The notes below the pieces were generated by a model. That model made no database searches. It had not been told where the DNA came from and saw only the letters and a list, made by a program, of their open reading frames with translations. Shown in pieces: positions 15,431 to 22,889 of a stretch of 37,492 bases of DNA. The stretch lies in contig CAZRPI010000017.1 in NCBI GenBank assembly GCA_964601865.1, positions 1-37,492 of the forward strand. Reading direction: 5' to 3'. The stretch is from Pseudopelobacter sp964601865 (GTDB taxonomy: Bacteria > Desulfobacterota > Desulfuromonadia > Geobacterales > Pseudopelobacteraceae). Every line of letters starts with the position of its first letter. Within the stretch, counting starts at the first letter, position 1. A program made the translations under genes and the position numbers.

Positions 15431-16333
15431 ATGTCGGGCAAGATCAGGCTGAAAATTTCTCCCACCGTGGCGGCGTTTGTCGGCCCGGCAGTCGGAAGCA
15501 ACGCAAAGCTGCAGGGGATTGAAGCGGCAGCTTCCATGCAGACCGTTGATCGGGTTGTCCTGCTTTTCTGCCTCATGAGGGATGCGGACAGTTGTGTGGC
15601 CGAGACGGCCTCCACCGCTTTCGGCTCTTTGCCGGAGGAGTGCCTGTTGGCCTTTTTGGATACTCCCGAACCTCACCCCTCCATTCTTGGCGCAATCGCC
15701 CGGACCCGTTATTCATCTCCGGCAGTTGCGGCGGCGCTCCTTGAGTGTCCGGCCCTTCCACCAGCCGAAACCGAGTTCATTGCGAAGTGTGTCCTGAATT
15801 CCGGGGAAAGCGGATTGGCGGGTGAGGCTGGCGATGGCGCCGCGGGTTCGGACGAAGCTGGTGGGGAAGCTCCATCCGACGCACAGGAGTCGGAGGAGAC
15901 TTCTGACGATGTGGAACAGGAGTACCTGAGCAAGTATCAGATGATACAGTCGATGGGGGTGGGTGAAAAAATCAAGATGGCCCTTACGGGGGACAAGGAA
16001 TGGCGCGCCATTCTGGTCAACGACAACAACAAGCTGGTCTGTTGCAGCGTCATCAAGAACCCGCGCATTACCGAGGGAGAAATCCTGCAGTTTCTCAAGG
16101 TCGGTGTCCAGAATGATGAGATCATCCGTATTATCTGCGCCAACAAGGAGTGGATAAAAAACTACATGATCCGCAAGGCGCTGGTGGACAGCCCCAAGAC
16201 CCCCCTACCCCTTGCTCTCCGTTTTCTCTCTTCCCTCAATGAAAAGGATATTGCCGCATACGCCAAGAGCAAGAATATCTCGTCGGTAATTTCGACACAG
16301 GCCAAGCGAATGGTCCTGGCAAAGAAACGATAG
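15431..16333 (+). CDS. Conserved hypothetical protein, helical repeat type
   Basis: A 300-residue protein I cannot assign to a named family. The N-terminal 125 residues are helical and resemble HEAT or leucine-rich-variant repeats (VAETASTAFGSLPEECLLAFLDTPEPHP, then ILGAIARTRYSSPAVAAALL). Residues about 130-165 are acidic and low in complexity. The C-terminal part (KIKMALTGDKEWRAILVNDNNKLV, then VIKNPRITEGEILQFLKVG) again looks like short helical repeats in which each unit ends with a conserved polar turn. No signal peptide or membrane segment is visible. It starts 6 nt after the SPOR gene and ends 17 nt before the MglA-like gene, so the three are probably one operon. Confidence 0.65.
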   Translation: MSGKIRLKISPTVAAFVGPAVGSNAKLQGIEAAASMQTVDRVVLLFCLMRDADSCVAETASTAFGSLPEECLLAFLDTPEPHPSILGAIARTRYSSPAVAAALLECPALPPAETEFIAKCVLNSGESGLAGEAGDGAAGSDEAGGEAPSDAQESEETSDDVEQEYLSKYQMIQSMGVGEKIKMALTGDKEWRAILVNDNNKLVCCSVIKNPRITEGEILQFLKVGVQNDEIIRIICANKEWIKNYMIRKALVDSPKTPLPLALRFLSSLNEKDIAAYAKSKNISSVISTQAKRMVLAKKR

Positions 16334-16350
16334 CGGGACCGGGAGCCGGA

Positions 16351-17190
16351 ATGCCGCTTGTCAATCATGCAAAGAGGGAGATAAACGCGAAAATCGTCTA
16401 CTACGGGCCGGAAGGCGCCGGCAAGGCGGCTTCGCTGCGTTATGTCTACGAGAGGATCAGGCCGCATCTGCGCGGCCAGCTCAAGTCCGTACCGGTTATC
16501 GATTCCTCTCTGCTGTACTTTGATTTCGCTCCTTTCGAACATCCGCTGTTCGGTGACTACCGACTCCGTTTTCACATCTATACCCTTCCGGGACGTGTTG
16601 ATAATCCCGCCTCCTGGAAGATGGTACTGAAGGGGGTTGATGGCCTGGTGATCGTTTCCGACGCCGCGCCCACGGCTCTTCAGGCCGGTCGGCGAAGTCT
16701 GGCTCAGTTGCGGGATATTCTCGGAAGCTACGGGGTGGCCCTTGATGACGTACCCGCCGTACTTCAGCTCAACCGATCCGAACAGTCTGATCGGACGCTT
16801 GTCGAATCGGCAGCCGGGGTGCTGGGGATGCAGGGGCATCGTGTCTGCCCCGCATCGACGGCTGGGGGAGAGGGGGTACTGGAGAGTCTGACCGTTCTTT
16901 CGCGCCTCGTTATCGGACGAGTGGCGGAGCTTGATGGCATATCCGGAAAGTCCGGGAGCAATCCGGCCGGTGCAATCACCGATTCTGCTCCGCCCTGTCC
17001 CGAGACCGCCGCGCATGACGGTGAGTTAACGATGCAAACGACTGCTCTTCCGTCAGGCATCGGAGAGATTGCCGTGGAGCGGGAAGAGGTAAATGTGATC
17101 GGGAACAGGGTGGAGATACCGCTGCTTCTCTCGACGGCCGATGGAGGACGGCGGCGATTGAGGGTGACGGTCATGGTTTCAGCCGGGTAA
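16351..17190 (+). CDS. MglA-like small GTPase homologue with degenerate nucleotide-binding motifs
   Basis: The first 190 residues follow the MglA/Ras-like polarity GTPase: KIVYYGPEGAGKAASLRYVY (residues 14-33), FHIYTLPGRV (74-83), and ASTAGGEGV (168-176). In bacteria MglA sets cell polarity and directs motility with MglB. Two motifs are altered: the P-loop ends GK-A (A26) where Thr or Ser normally binds magnesium, and the guanine-specificity NKxD is NRSE (141-144). Residues 190-279 form an extra tail with no family I recognise. It may therefore be a poor or inactive GTPase. GGGAG lies 5 nt before ATG 16351. No MglB (roadblock) gene is adjacent. Confidence 0.75.
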   Translation: MPLVNHAKREINAKIVYYGPEGAGKAASLRYVYERIRPHLRGQLKSVPVIDSSLLYFDFAPFEHPLFGDYRLRFHIYTLPGRVDNPASWKMVLKGVDGLVIVSDAAPTALQAGRRSLAQLRDILGSYGVALDDVPAVLQLNRSEQSDRTLVESAAGVLGMQGHRVCPASTAGGEGVLESLTVLSRLVIGRVAELDGISGKSGSNPAGAITDSAPPCPETAAHDGELTMQTTALPSGIGEIAVEREEVNVIGNRVEIPLLLSTADGGRRRLRVTVMVSAG

Positions 17191-17363
17191 GGCAGTATGA
17201 TCAGTTTGTGGAAGTGGTCCGAAGCAAAGAGTGCACAAGCTGCTGGAGAGCTGCCCATCTGACGGGGAGCGAACCGGTAAGACATTTCGAGCTTGAGCGA
17301 TGAACAGCGGCGCGTCACATGGCGCAGCCGTGCATTGGTAGCAATGCCGGGAGGATTGGATTC

Positions 17364-18191
17364 ATGGCAATAATTACAGTATCGAGACAAATGGGAACCG
17401 GAGCCTATCAGATTGCCACCGAGGTTGCCAAGAAACTCAAGTACACGTTTGTTGACGGCGAACTTATCAGTTCCTGCGCGCCCAAATACGGCCTTTCCCT
17501 TGAGACGCTGGAGATGATCGACGAAAAACCCCCGTCATTCAATACCGTCGAAGACAGAAAGCGAGCCGCGGCTCTCAACACTCTGGAACTGATGCTGCTG
17601 GATTTTGCCCGCAAGGGAAACGTAGTTTTGTACGGGCGTGGTTGCCAGTACCTTCTGAAGGATTGCGGAAATGTCCTGAGGCTGAGGATTATCGCCGATT
17701 TTGAAGACCGGGTGGGGCGCTTTGCCGAGCGGGAATGGATCGACCCGGATCTGGCGCGTTCCATTACCCGTCTCAACGACTACCAGCGGGAGGGTTTTAT
17801 CCATTTCTGCTTCAACCGCTCGTGGGACGAGCCGCTGGGGTATGATATCGTATTCAACACCACCCGTCTTTCCCTGGAGTCCGTAGTCGAGAGTATCGTC
17901 GTCGCCGCCAGAGACCCGTATCTGAAAGAGGCCGAGGCCGGCGCAGCGGAACTGATCGACAATGCCATCCTGACGAACAAGATCAAGATTGCCCTGCTCA
18001 ACGCGGAGGAACTTGATTACCGTCCCTTCAGGATCGTCGCTTCAAAAGGTCATGTCCGTATGAACGGCTACCTCTCCTCGGATGAGGAGAAGAACAATGT
18101 CGTCAGGATTGTGAAGTCGGTCAAGGGCGTGAAGGCCGTGGAAGAGGAAATTCGTATCGTAAACTATGACCTTTACAAGGATAAAAGCTGA
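17364..18191 (+). CDS. Cytidylate kinase-like protein fused to a BON domain
   Basis: A 275-residue two-domain protein. Residues 1-190 match the cytidylate kinase-like family: ITVSRQMGTGAYQIATEVAKKLKYTFVDGELI near the N-terminus, LYGRGCQYLL, and RLRIIADFEDRVGRFAER in the middle. The loop MGTGAY lacks the Lys of a true Walker A, as in that family. Residues about 195-275 look like a BON domain (NAILTNKIKIALL, RIVASKGHVRMNGYL, then VRIVKSVKGVKAVEEEIRIV), a module thought to bind phospholipid or small ligands. No substrate is assured. The start ATG 17364 follows GGAGG by 9 nt and gives the family N-terminus; the open frame upstream is not supported. It is separated from the MglA-like gene by 173 bp without a convincing gene. 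Confidence 0.8.
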   Translation: MAIITVSRQMGTGAYQIATEVAKKLKYTFVDGELISSCAPKYGLSLETLEMIDEKPPSFNTVEDRKRAAALNTLELMLLDFARKGNVVLYGRGCQYLLKDCGNVLRLRIIADFEDRVGRFAEREWIDPDLARSITRLNDYQREGFIHFCFNRSWDEPLGYDIVFNTTRLSLESVVESIVVAARDPYLKEAEAGAAELIDNAILTNKIKIALLNAEELDYRPFRIVASKGHVRMNGYLSSDEEKNNVVRIVKSVKGVKAVEEEIRIVNYDLYKDKS

Positions 18192-18259
18192 GTAGCGGCC
18201 CAGATCTCTGGGGCAAGGCATTGCATTTTGTTAGATGAAATATGTCCGGATCGGGTTGA

Positions 18260-18310
18260 GATTAACCCCGACGCTGCCCTCACCATGGGACGGCATCATC
18301 GGGGTTAATC
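18260..18310 (+). terminator. Inverted repeat downstream of the kinase-like gene
   Basis: Arms GATTAACCCCGA (18260-18271) and its exact complement (18299-18310) enclose 27 nt that can pair further (TGCC/GGCA). ATTTTCGGTTT follows. A terminator is plausible. The rest of the 440-bp spacer to the Rrf2 gene (about 18320-18550) is C-rich, with no gene that I can support. Confidence 0.4.
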
Positions 18311-18558
18311 ATTTTCGGTTTCCCCGGACGGAATGGGGGGTACGGCCCATGAGGCTATCCCCCCTGGCCGCCCCCCCAGCTGGTTTGACAATGGAAATAC
18401 CCCCGCGATCCCCCTTCTTTCAACTCACTGTTTTTTTCTGTCAGCTTACATCCCGTACCACCCCCTGAAACCCCGCGCATTTTATCACTCTGCAGCCCCT
18501 GGCATATAGCCTGGTGTGCCCCCTGCGCCTCAACACAAAACACCCTGTTAAAAAATGA

Positions 18559-18587
18559 TTGACAAGAGAATCTTTATATATTACCTA
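18559..18587 (+). promoter_or_regulatory. Promoter of the Rrf2-cooS operon
   Basis: A perfect -35 TTGACA (18559-18564) is followed at 17-nt spacing by TACCTA (18582-18587). The -10 region overlaps the first operator palindrome, so a bound repressor would block polymerase directly. Confidence 0.5.
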
Positions 18588-18614
18588 ACAGGTAATGATT
18601 ACCAACAGAGTAAT
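18580..18614. promoter_or_regulatory. Tandem palindromic operators, probable Rrf2 sites
   Basis: Site 1, ATTACCTAACAGGTAAT (18580-18596), is a perfect 7-3-7 palindrome. Site 2, ATTACCAACAGAGTAAT (18598-18614), keeps the same ATTACC and GTAAT ends with the same 17-bp length. One base separates them. They overlap the -10 region and lie 20 nt before the Rrf2 start codon, as expected for autoregulation and control of the downstream cooS genes. Confidence 0.65.
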
Positions 18615-18634
18615 ATATAAATCAGGAGCCACGC

Positions 18635-19033
18635 ATGATCACCAGGGAAGCTGATTACTGTATTCGTACCGTTTTGCACCTGTCCCGGCCGGAGAATCGT
18701 CAACGGCCGGTGTCGGTGGGGGATCTTGCCCGCGAGATGGAAATCCCGGTGTCGTTTCTGCGCAAGATCCTGTCGCAACTCATCGGAGGCGGGATGGTGA
18801 TCAGTCATCGCGGCCCCAAAGGAGGGTTGTCCCTGAACGGGGACCCGGCCCGGATCAGCCTGCTGGACGTTCTGCGTCTGGCGGACGGAAAGGGTATTCT
18901 GCTTAATCGCTGCCTTGGCGAGGACGGCGGCTGCACGCGTCGGGGCGACTGCGCCGTCCACGGCGCGATGAACAGGCTGCAAACCATGCTGGAAGAACAG
19001 ATGCAGGACATCACCTTTGATCAACTGATCTAA
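18635..19033 (+). CDS. Rrf2 family Fe-S transcriptional regulator
   Basis: A 132-residue Rrf2 protein related to IscR, NsrR and RirA. An N-terminal winged helix (MITREADYCIRTVLHLS, then VSVGDLAREMEIPVSFLRKILSQLIGGGMV) binds DNA. The cluster-ligand cysteines C93-x6-C100-x5-C106 match the family [2Fe-2S] pattern (IscR has C-x5-C-x5-C). It could sense oxygen, NO, iron-sulfur status or CO; the sequence does not tell which. AGGAG lies 6 nt before ATG 18635. It is the first gene of the operon leading to cooS, and the tandem palindromes just upstream are its likely binding sites. Confidence 0.9.
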   Translation: MITREADYCIRTVLHLSRPENRQRPVSVGDLAREMEIPVSFLRKILSQLIGGGMVISHRGPKGGLSLNGDPARISLLDVLRLADGKGILLNRCLGEDGGCTRRGDCAVHGAMNRLQTMLEEQMQDITFDQLI

Positions 19034-19081
19034 ATTCGTTTCAATCACTACAGAACGACACCAAATACACAGGAGGAAATA

Positions 19082-20974
19082 ATGTCACGATGCGCATCGG
19101 CAGACAGCTGCCTGTCCAACTACCTGGAAACAATGATCGACGTCAACACGGCCTTCGACCGTTTCGAAGAGCAGAAGGTAAAGTGCGGCTACGGACAGCT
19201 GGGCGTCTGCTGTCGTCTCTGTTCCAACGGACCCTGCCGTATTACCCCCGATTCTCCCAAGGGTGTGTGCGGCGCCACCGGTGACAGCATTGTCGCACGC
19301 AATTTCCTGCGCATGGTGGCCGCCGGTTCCGCCTGCTACCTGCATATATGCGAAGCCACGGCGCGCCGTCTCAAAGCCATCGGTGAAGGGATCTCGCCCC
19401 TGCCGATCCGTTCTGCCCAGTCCCTGGACGAACTGGCGGCGCTTTTCGGCGTCGATGGCGGTACCACGGCGGAAAAGGCCCGCAAGGTGGCGGACAGGGT
19501 GCTGGCCGACCTGTACAAGCCGCGCGATGAACAGATGGAGCTGGTTCAGGTAATGGCGCCTAGGGAGAGAGTGGAAACCTGGAAAAAGCTCGGCATCATG
19601 CCGGGCGGCGCCAAGGCCGAGGTGTTCGACGCCCTGGTCAAGACCAGCACCAATCTCAATACCGATCCCGTCGACCAGATGCTGCACGTGCTCAACCTGG
19701 GCATCTGCACGGGGCTGTACGGTCTGGCCATGACCAACCTGATGAACGACGTGATCATGGGCGAACCGGTTATCCGTACCGCCGCCACCGGGTTTTCCGT
19801 GGCCGATCCCGACTACGTCAACATTGCCGTCAGCGGTCATAGCCATTCCGTATTCGCCGGCCTGATCGCCCTGCTGGAATCCGACGCCGGCCAGGCCATC
19901 GGCCGGGCCGTAGGCGCCAAGGGGATCAAACTGGTGGGCATGACCTGCGTCGGCCAGGATATGCAGCTGCGCGCCGGTTCCAGCGGCACGGAGATCTTCT
20001 GCGGCCAGGCCGGGAACAATTTCACCCAGGAGGCCCTTCTGGCCACCGGCGCCATCGACATGGTGATCAGCGAGTTCAACTGCACCCTGTCGGGGATCGA
20101 GCCCATTGCCGAGAAACAGATGGTGAAGCTGATCTGCCTGGATGACGTGGCCAAACAGTCAACCGCCGAGCTGCTGAAGGACGAGCGGGGCAAGGAGCTG
20201 GAGCTGGCAACCCGCCTGGCCCGGATGGCTGCCGACCAGCATGCGCTGCGCCGCTCGAATGACGGTCCGCGCCCGGTGATCAATGTGCCCGCCCACGGTC
20301 ACACCGATGTGCTCACCGGCGTCAGCGAGAAATCCCTGGTGCAGTTCCTGGGCGGTTCGGTGCAGCCCCTCATCGACCTCATCACCAGCGGCAAAATCAG
20401 GGGCGTGGTGGGAGTGCTGGGATGCTCGAACCTGGCGGAAGGCGGCCACGATGTGACGACCGTCAACCTGACCCGCGAGCTGATCAAGCGTGACATTCTG
20501 GTGCTGTCCGCCGGCTGCACCACCGGCGGCCTGGCCAATGTGGGCCTCTGCTCGCCCTGCGCCGCTTCCCAGGCCGGTCCGCGCCTCAGGGCCGTGTGCG
20601 AGTCCCTCGGCATCCCTCCGGTGCTCAACTTCGGTCCCTGCCTGAGCATCGGCCGCATCGAGATGGTGGCCAAAGCCCTTGCCGAAGCCATGAATATTGC
20701 CATCCCGCAGCTGCCGGTGGTCATCAGCGCTCCCCAGTGGCTGGAAGAACAGGCTCTGGCCGACGGCGCCTTCGGTCTGGCCATGGGACTGACCCTGCAT
20801 CTGGCCCAGACCCCGCCGGTGGGCGGTTCGCCGATCATCACCAAGCTGCTCACCGAAGACCTGCCGGCAATTACCGGCGGCCGTCTGTTCATCGAGCCGG
20901 ATCCAGTCAAGACCGCCGAACTGATGGAAACGGTCATCACCCATAAACTCCATGCGCTGGGGGTGGATGTATGA
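19082..20974 (+). CDS. cooS: Ni-Fe carbon monoxide dehydrogenase catalytic subunit, divergent
   Basis: A 630-residue CooS, close to the classical length of about 636. Cluster D cysteines (C35, C43), cluster B cysteines (C44, C47, C52, C63) and the cluster C [Ni-4Fe-4S] ligands (H253, C289, C334, C448, C479, C520) all appear in place. CooS oxidises CO to CO2 with water at cluster C. By alignment from memory with Carboxydothermus CODH-II, the general acid-base Lys563 corresponds to Q557 (EEQAL), and the proton-channel histidines 93, 96, 99 and 102 correspond to Y86, I89, A92 and R95. Substrate and direction are therefore less certain than the family name suggests. A ribosome site (AGGAGG) precedes ATG 19082. 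The stop overlaps the ferredoxin start (ATGA). Confidence 0.88.
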   Translation: MSRCASADSCLSNYLETMIDVNTAFDRFEEQKVKCGYGQLGVCCRLCSNGPCRITPDSPKGVCGATGDSIVARNFLRMVAAGSACYLHICEATARRLKAIGEGISPLPIRSAQSLDELAALFGVDGGTTAEKARKVADRVLADLYKPRDEQMELVQVMAPRERVETWKKLGIMPGGAKAEVFDALVKTSTNLNTDPVDQMLHVLNLGICTGLYGLAMTNLMNDVIMGEPVIRTAATGFSVADPDYVNIAVSGHSHSVFAGLIALLESDAGQAIGRAVGAKGIKLVGMTCVGQDMQLRAGSSGTEIFCGQAGNNFTQEALLATGAIDMVISEFNCTLSGIEPIAEKQMVKLICLDDVAKQSTAELLKDERGKELELATRLARMAADQHALRRSNDGPRPVINVPAHGHTDVLTGVSEKSLVQFLGGSVQPLIDLITSGKIRGVVGVLGCSNLAEGGHDVTTVNLTRELIKRDILVLSAGCTTGGLANVGLCSPCAASQAGPRLRAVCESLGIPPVLNFGPCLSIGRIEMVAKALAEAMNIAIPQLPVVISAPQWLEEQALADGAFGLAMGLTLHLAQTPPVGGSPIITKLLTEDLPAITGGRLFIEPDPVKTAELMETVITHKLHALGVDV

Positions 20975-21471
20975 GGAAAAAAATCATCGACCTGGACAAA
21001 TGTACGGGCTGCAAAAACTGCGAACTGGGGTGCATGGTCGCCCACAGTGCCGATGAAAACCTGCAGCAGGCCTACAGTGAAGGGGGAATGGAGGCCATCC
21101 GTTCCCGCTGCCGGGTGGCGCAGACCGAAGACGGCATGCGGGTGCCGCAGCACTGCCGGCACTGCGAGGATCCTCAGTGCGTGCGGGCCTGCATGAGCGG
21201 CGCTCTGGGCAAGGATGAAAATGGTTACGTGGTCTGCGACACCGATATCTGCGTGGGGTGCTACATGTGCGTCATGAGCTGTCCCAATGCGGTGGCCCGT
21301 CCCGCCACGAGCGGCAGACGCCGGCTCATCAAGTGCGATGGCTGCGCCTTGCGGGACGGCATGGCCTGTGTGGCAGCCTGTCCCTCCGGTTGCCTGACCG
21401 TTGAGGAAACGGATGCCACCGGGGATGTGGTGGAGTATGTCAACAATCCGGATTGCCAGGGGGTGAGATGA
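20971..21471 (+). CDS. cooF: CooF-like ferredoxin with four [4Fe-4S] clusters
   Basis: A 166-residue electron-transfer protein of the CooF/HycB type. Four cysteine quartets are visible: CTGCKNCELGC near the N-terminus, CRHCEDPQCVRAC, CVGCYMCVMSCP, and CDGC with CVAAC near the C-terminus, enough for four cubane clusters. In CO-metabolising bacteria CooF takes electrons from CooS and passes them to a hydrogenase or oxidoreductase. The start overlaps the cooS stop (ATGA) and its own stop overlaps the start of the next gene, so translation of the three is coupled. No signal peptide; cytoplasmic. Confidence 0.88.
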   Translation: MRKKIIDLDKCTGCKNCELGCMVAHSADENLQQAYSEGGMEAIRSRCRVAQTEDGMRVPQHCRHCEDPQCVRACMSGALGKDENGYVVCDTDICVGCYMCVMSCPNAVARPATSGRRRLIKCDGCALRDGMACVAACPSGCLTVEETDATGDVVEYVNNPDCQGVR

Positions 21472-22889
21472 TGAACCACGTGATCATAGGAAACAGCGCG
21501 GCGGGAACGGCGGCCGCCGAGGCTATCCGCCAGCAGGACCCATCCGCCAGGATCGTCATGTTCAGCCGGGACACCAGCTTTTATTCACGTTGCCAACTGC
21601 ACCTGGTGGCGTCGGGACAGCGCTCCGAACAGCAGGCCAACTTCCTTCCGGCAGGCTGGGACAAAAAGTTCAACATTGATCTGCGTCTGGGGCGGACCGT
21701 CACCGGGATTGACCCCGAAAAACGCCTGGCGCTCTGCAACAACGGCGAGCCGATAAGCTACGATCGGCTCCTGCTCACCACCGGTTCCCGCAGCGCCCTT
21801 CCTCCGATTCCGGGCATGGCTGGGGAGGGGGTTTACGGGCTGCGTAATCTGGAGGACGCGCAGCAGTTGCTAGGGCTTTTCCGGAACAAGGCGAACATCG
21901 TCATTATCGGCGCCGGGCTGGTGGGCAGTGAGCTTGCCGAAGCGCTGAAGGATGCCGGACATCCCTCGGTGAGCGTGGTGGAGATGGCGCAGTATCCTCT
22001 CCCCCTGCAGCTGGAAGAGGTCACCGGTGGCCGCCTGCGCCAGCTGATGCAGAATCACGGGGTGGAGATGTACTGCGGTGACGGGGTAACCAGCGTTGAA
22101 CGATCGACTGACGGCGCTCCGGTGGCGGTGAATCTGAAATCCGGCCGGCGGCTTCCGGCCGATCTGATCGTGGCCGCCGCCGGAGTACGCGCCAACGTTG
22201 AGCTGCTGTCAGGTCTGGGGGCCGAATGCAACCGCGGCATCGTCATTGACGAGATGTGCCGGACCAGTCTGCCTGACATTTATGCGGCCGGTGATGTTAC
22301 CGAGTGCCGCGACGTGACTCTGGACCGGGTCATGGGAAGCGCCATCTGGCCCGCTGCGCGCAAGCAGGGGCGCGTGGCCGGCATCAATATGGCAGGAGGC
22401 AAAGCCACCCTGCAGGAACACACGGGGCTGCGTGCCTCGGTCTCCCTGTTCGGCGCCAGTATGGTGTCGGTGGGCGCGGTGTTCAGTCCCGATCCGGCCT
22501 GGCGGAAACAGGTGTTCAATAACACCGACAGCCGCGGCCGCCTCTGCAGCAAAGTGTGTTACACCGATTCCGACGGCATTCTGAAAGCGGCCATCCTCTG
22601 GAGTGACGTCAGTCTGGCCGGTTTCTACGGCGACGCGGTTGTCAACCGCCACCGGCTGGGCGACCTGGCGCCCGGGGCAGTCCCTTCATATACTCTGCAG
22701 GCCGCGGCCTATAGGCCAGACCTCTGTTGCACGAATCTTCACTTATTGCTTTCTCGTATTTTCCAACCGCTCCATGGGTTGCTGCGATGTGGGGGAGTTT
22801 GGCTCCCCCGCTTTTTCGGACCGTTAGCGTTTGAAATTTATGTGTTTAGGAGTTGGGATGGTTATCTTGACCGGCTGATTTGCTTGTGA
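21471..22889 (+). CDS. FAD/NAD(P)-dependent oxidoreductase, C-terminus probably altered
   Basis: A 472-residue flavoprotein of the NADH oxidase / CoA-disulfide reductase class. FAD motif IIGNSAAGTAAAEA (residues 5-18), a cysteine at residue 41 (FYSRCQLHL) where these enzymes have a redox-active cysteine, NAD motif IVIIGAGLVGSELAEAL, and IYAAGDVTE are all clear. Its place after cooS-cooF suggests that it moves electrons between the ferredoxin and NAD(P)H. After about residue 412 the sequence (YRPDLCCTNLHLLLSRIFQPL onward) no longer looks like the family, and an intrinsic terminator (22789-22816) lies inside the frame. A frameshift or insertion has probably replaced the original end. Two adjacent ATG codons exist (21468, 21471); the second has GGGGG at 7 nt. 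Confidence 0.8.
   Translation: MNHVIIGNSAAGTAAAEAIRQQDPSARIVMFSRDTSFYSRCQLHLVASGQRSEQQANFLPAGWDKKFNIDLRLGRTVTGIDPEKRLALCNNGEPISYDRLLLTTGSRSALPPIPGMAGEGVYGLRNLEDAQQLLGLFRNKANIVIIGAGLVGSELAEALKDAGHPSVSVVEMAQYPLPLQLEEVTGGRLRQLMQNHGVEMYCGDGVTSVERSTDGAPVAVNLKSGRRLPADLIVAAAGVRANVELLSGLGAECNRGIVIDEMCRTSLPDIYAAGDVTECRDVTLDRVMGSAIWPAARKQGRVAGINMAGGKATLQEHTGLRASVSLFGASMVSVGAVFSPDPAWRKQVFNNTDSRGRLCSKVCYTDSDGILKAAILWSDVSLAGFYGDAVVNRHRLGDLAPGAVPSYTLQAAAYRPDLCCTNLHLLLSRIFQPLHGLLRCGGVWLPRFFGPLAFEIYVFRSWDGYLDRLICL
22706..22717. repeat. 12-bp perfect palindrome at the oxidoreductase divergence point
   Basis: GGCCTATAGGCC lies exactly where the oxidoreductase stops resembling its family. CTCTGTTGCACGAATC, 4 nt further, vaguely resembles the ends of some insertion sequences; I cannot confirm this. 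Confidence 0.4.
22789..22816 (+). terminator. Intrinsic terminator of the cooS operon
   Basis: A stem of 9 bp (GGGGGAG/CTCCCCC plus a T-G and a G-C outer pair), a 5-nt loop and TTTTT (22812-22816). It falls inside the oxidoreductase reading frame, about 70 bp before the stop codon. Confidence 0.75.

Noticed and set aside
14756..15676. 306-codon open frame antisense to the SPOR protein gene
   Set aside because: It overlaps two genes with ribosome sites and family features; no recognisable motif.
17197..17262. Short frame (21 codons, MISLWKWSEAK...) between the MglA-like and kinase-like genes
   Set aside because: Weak ribosome site and no similarity that I recognise; too short to support alone.
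17191..17363. Possible cyclic-dinucleotide (GEMM-type) riboswitch upstream of the kinase-like gene
   Set aside because: I looked for the conserved CGCAAAGCC and GGTAGCCGGG blocks and did not find them in order.
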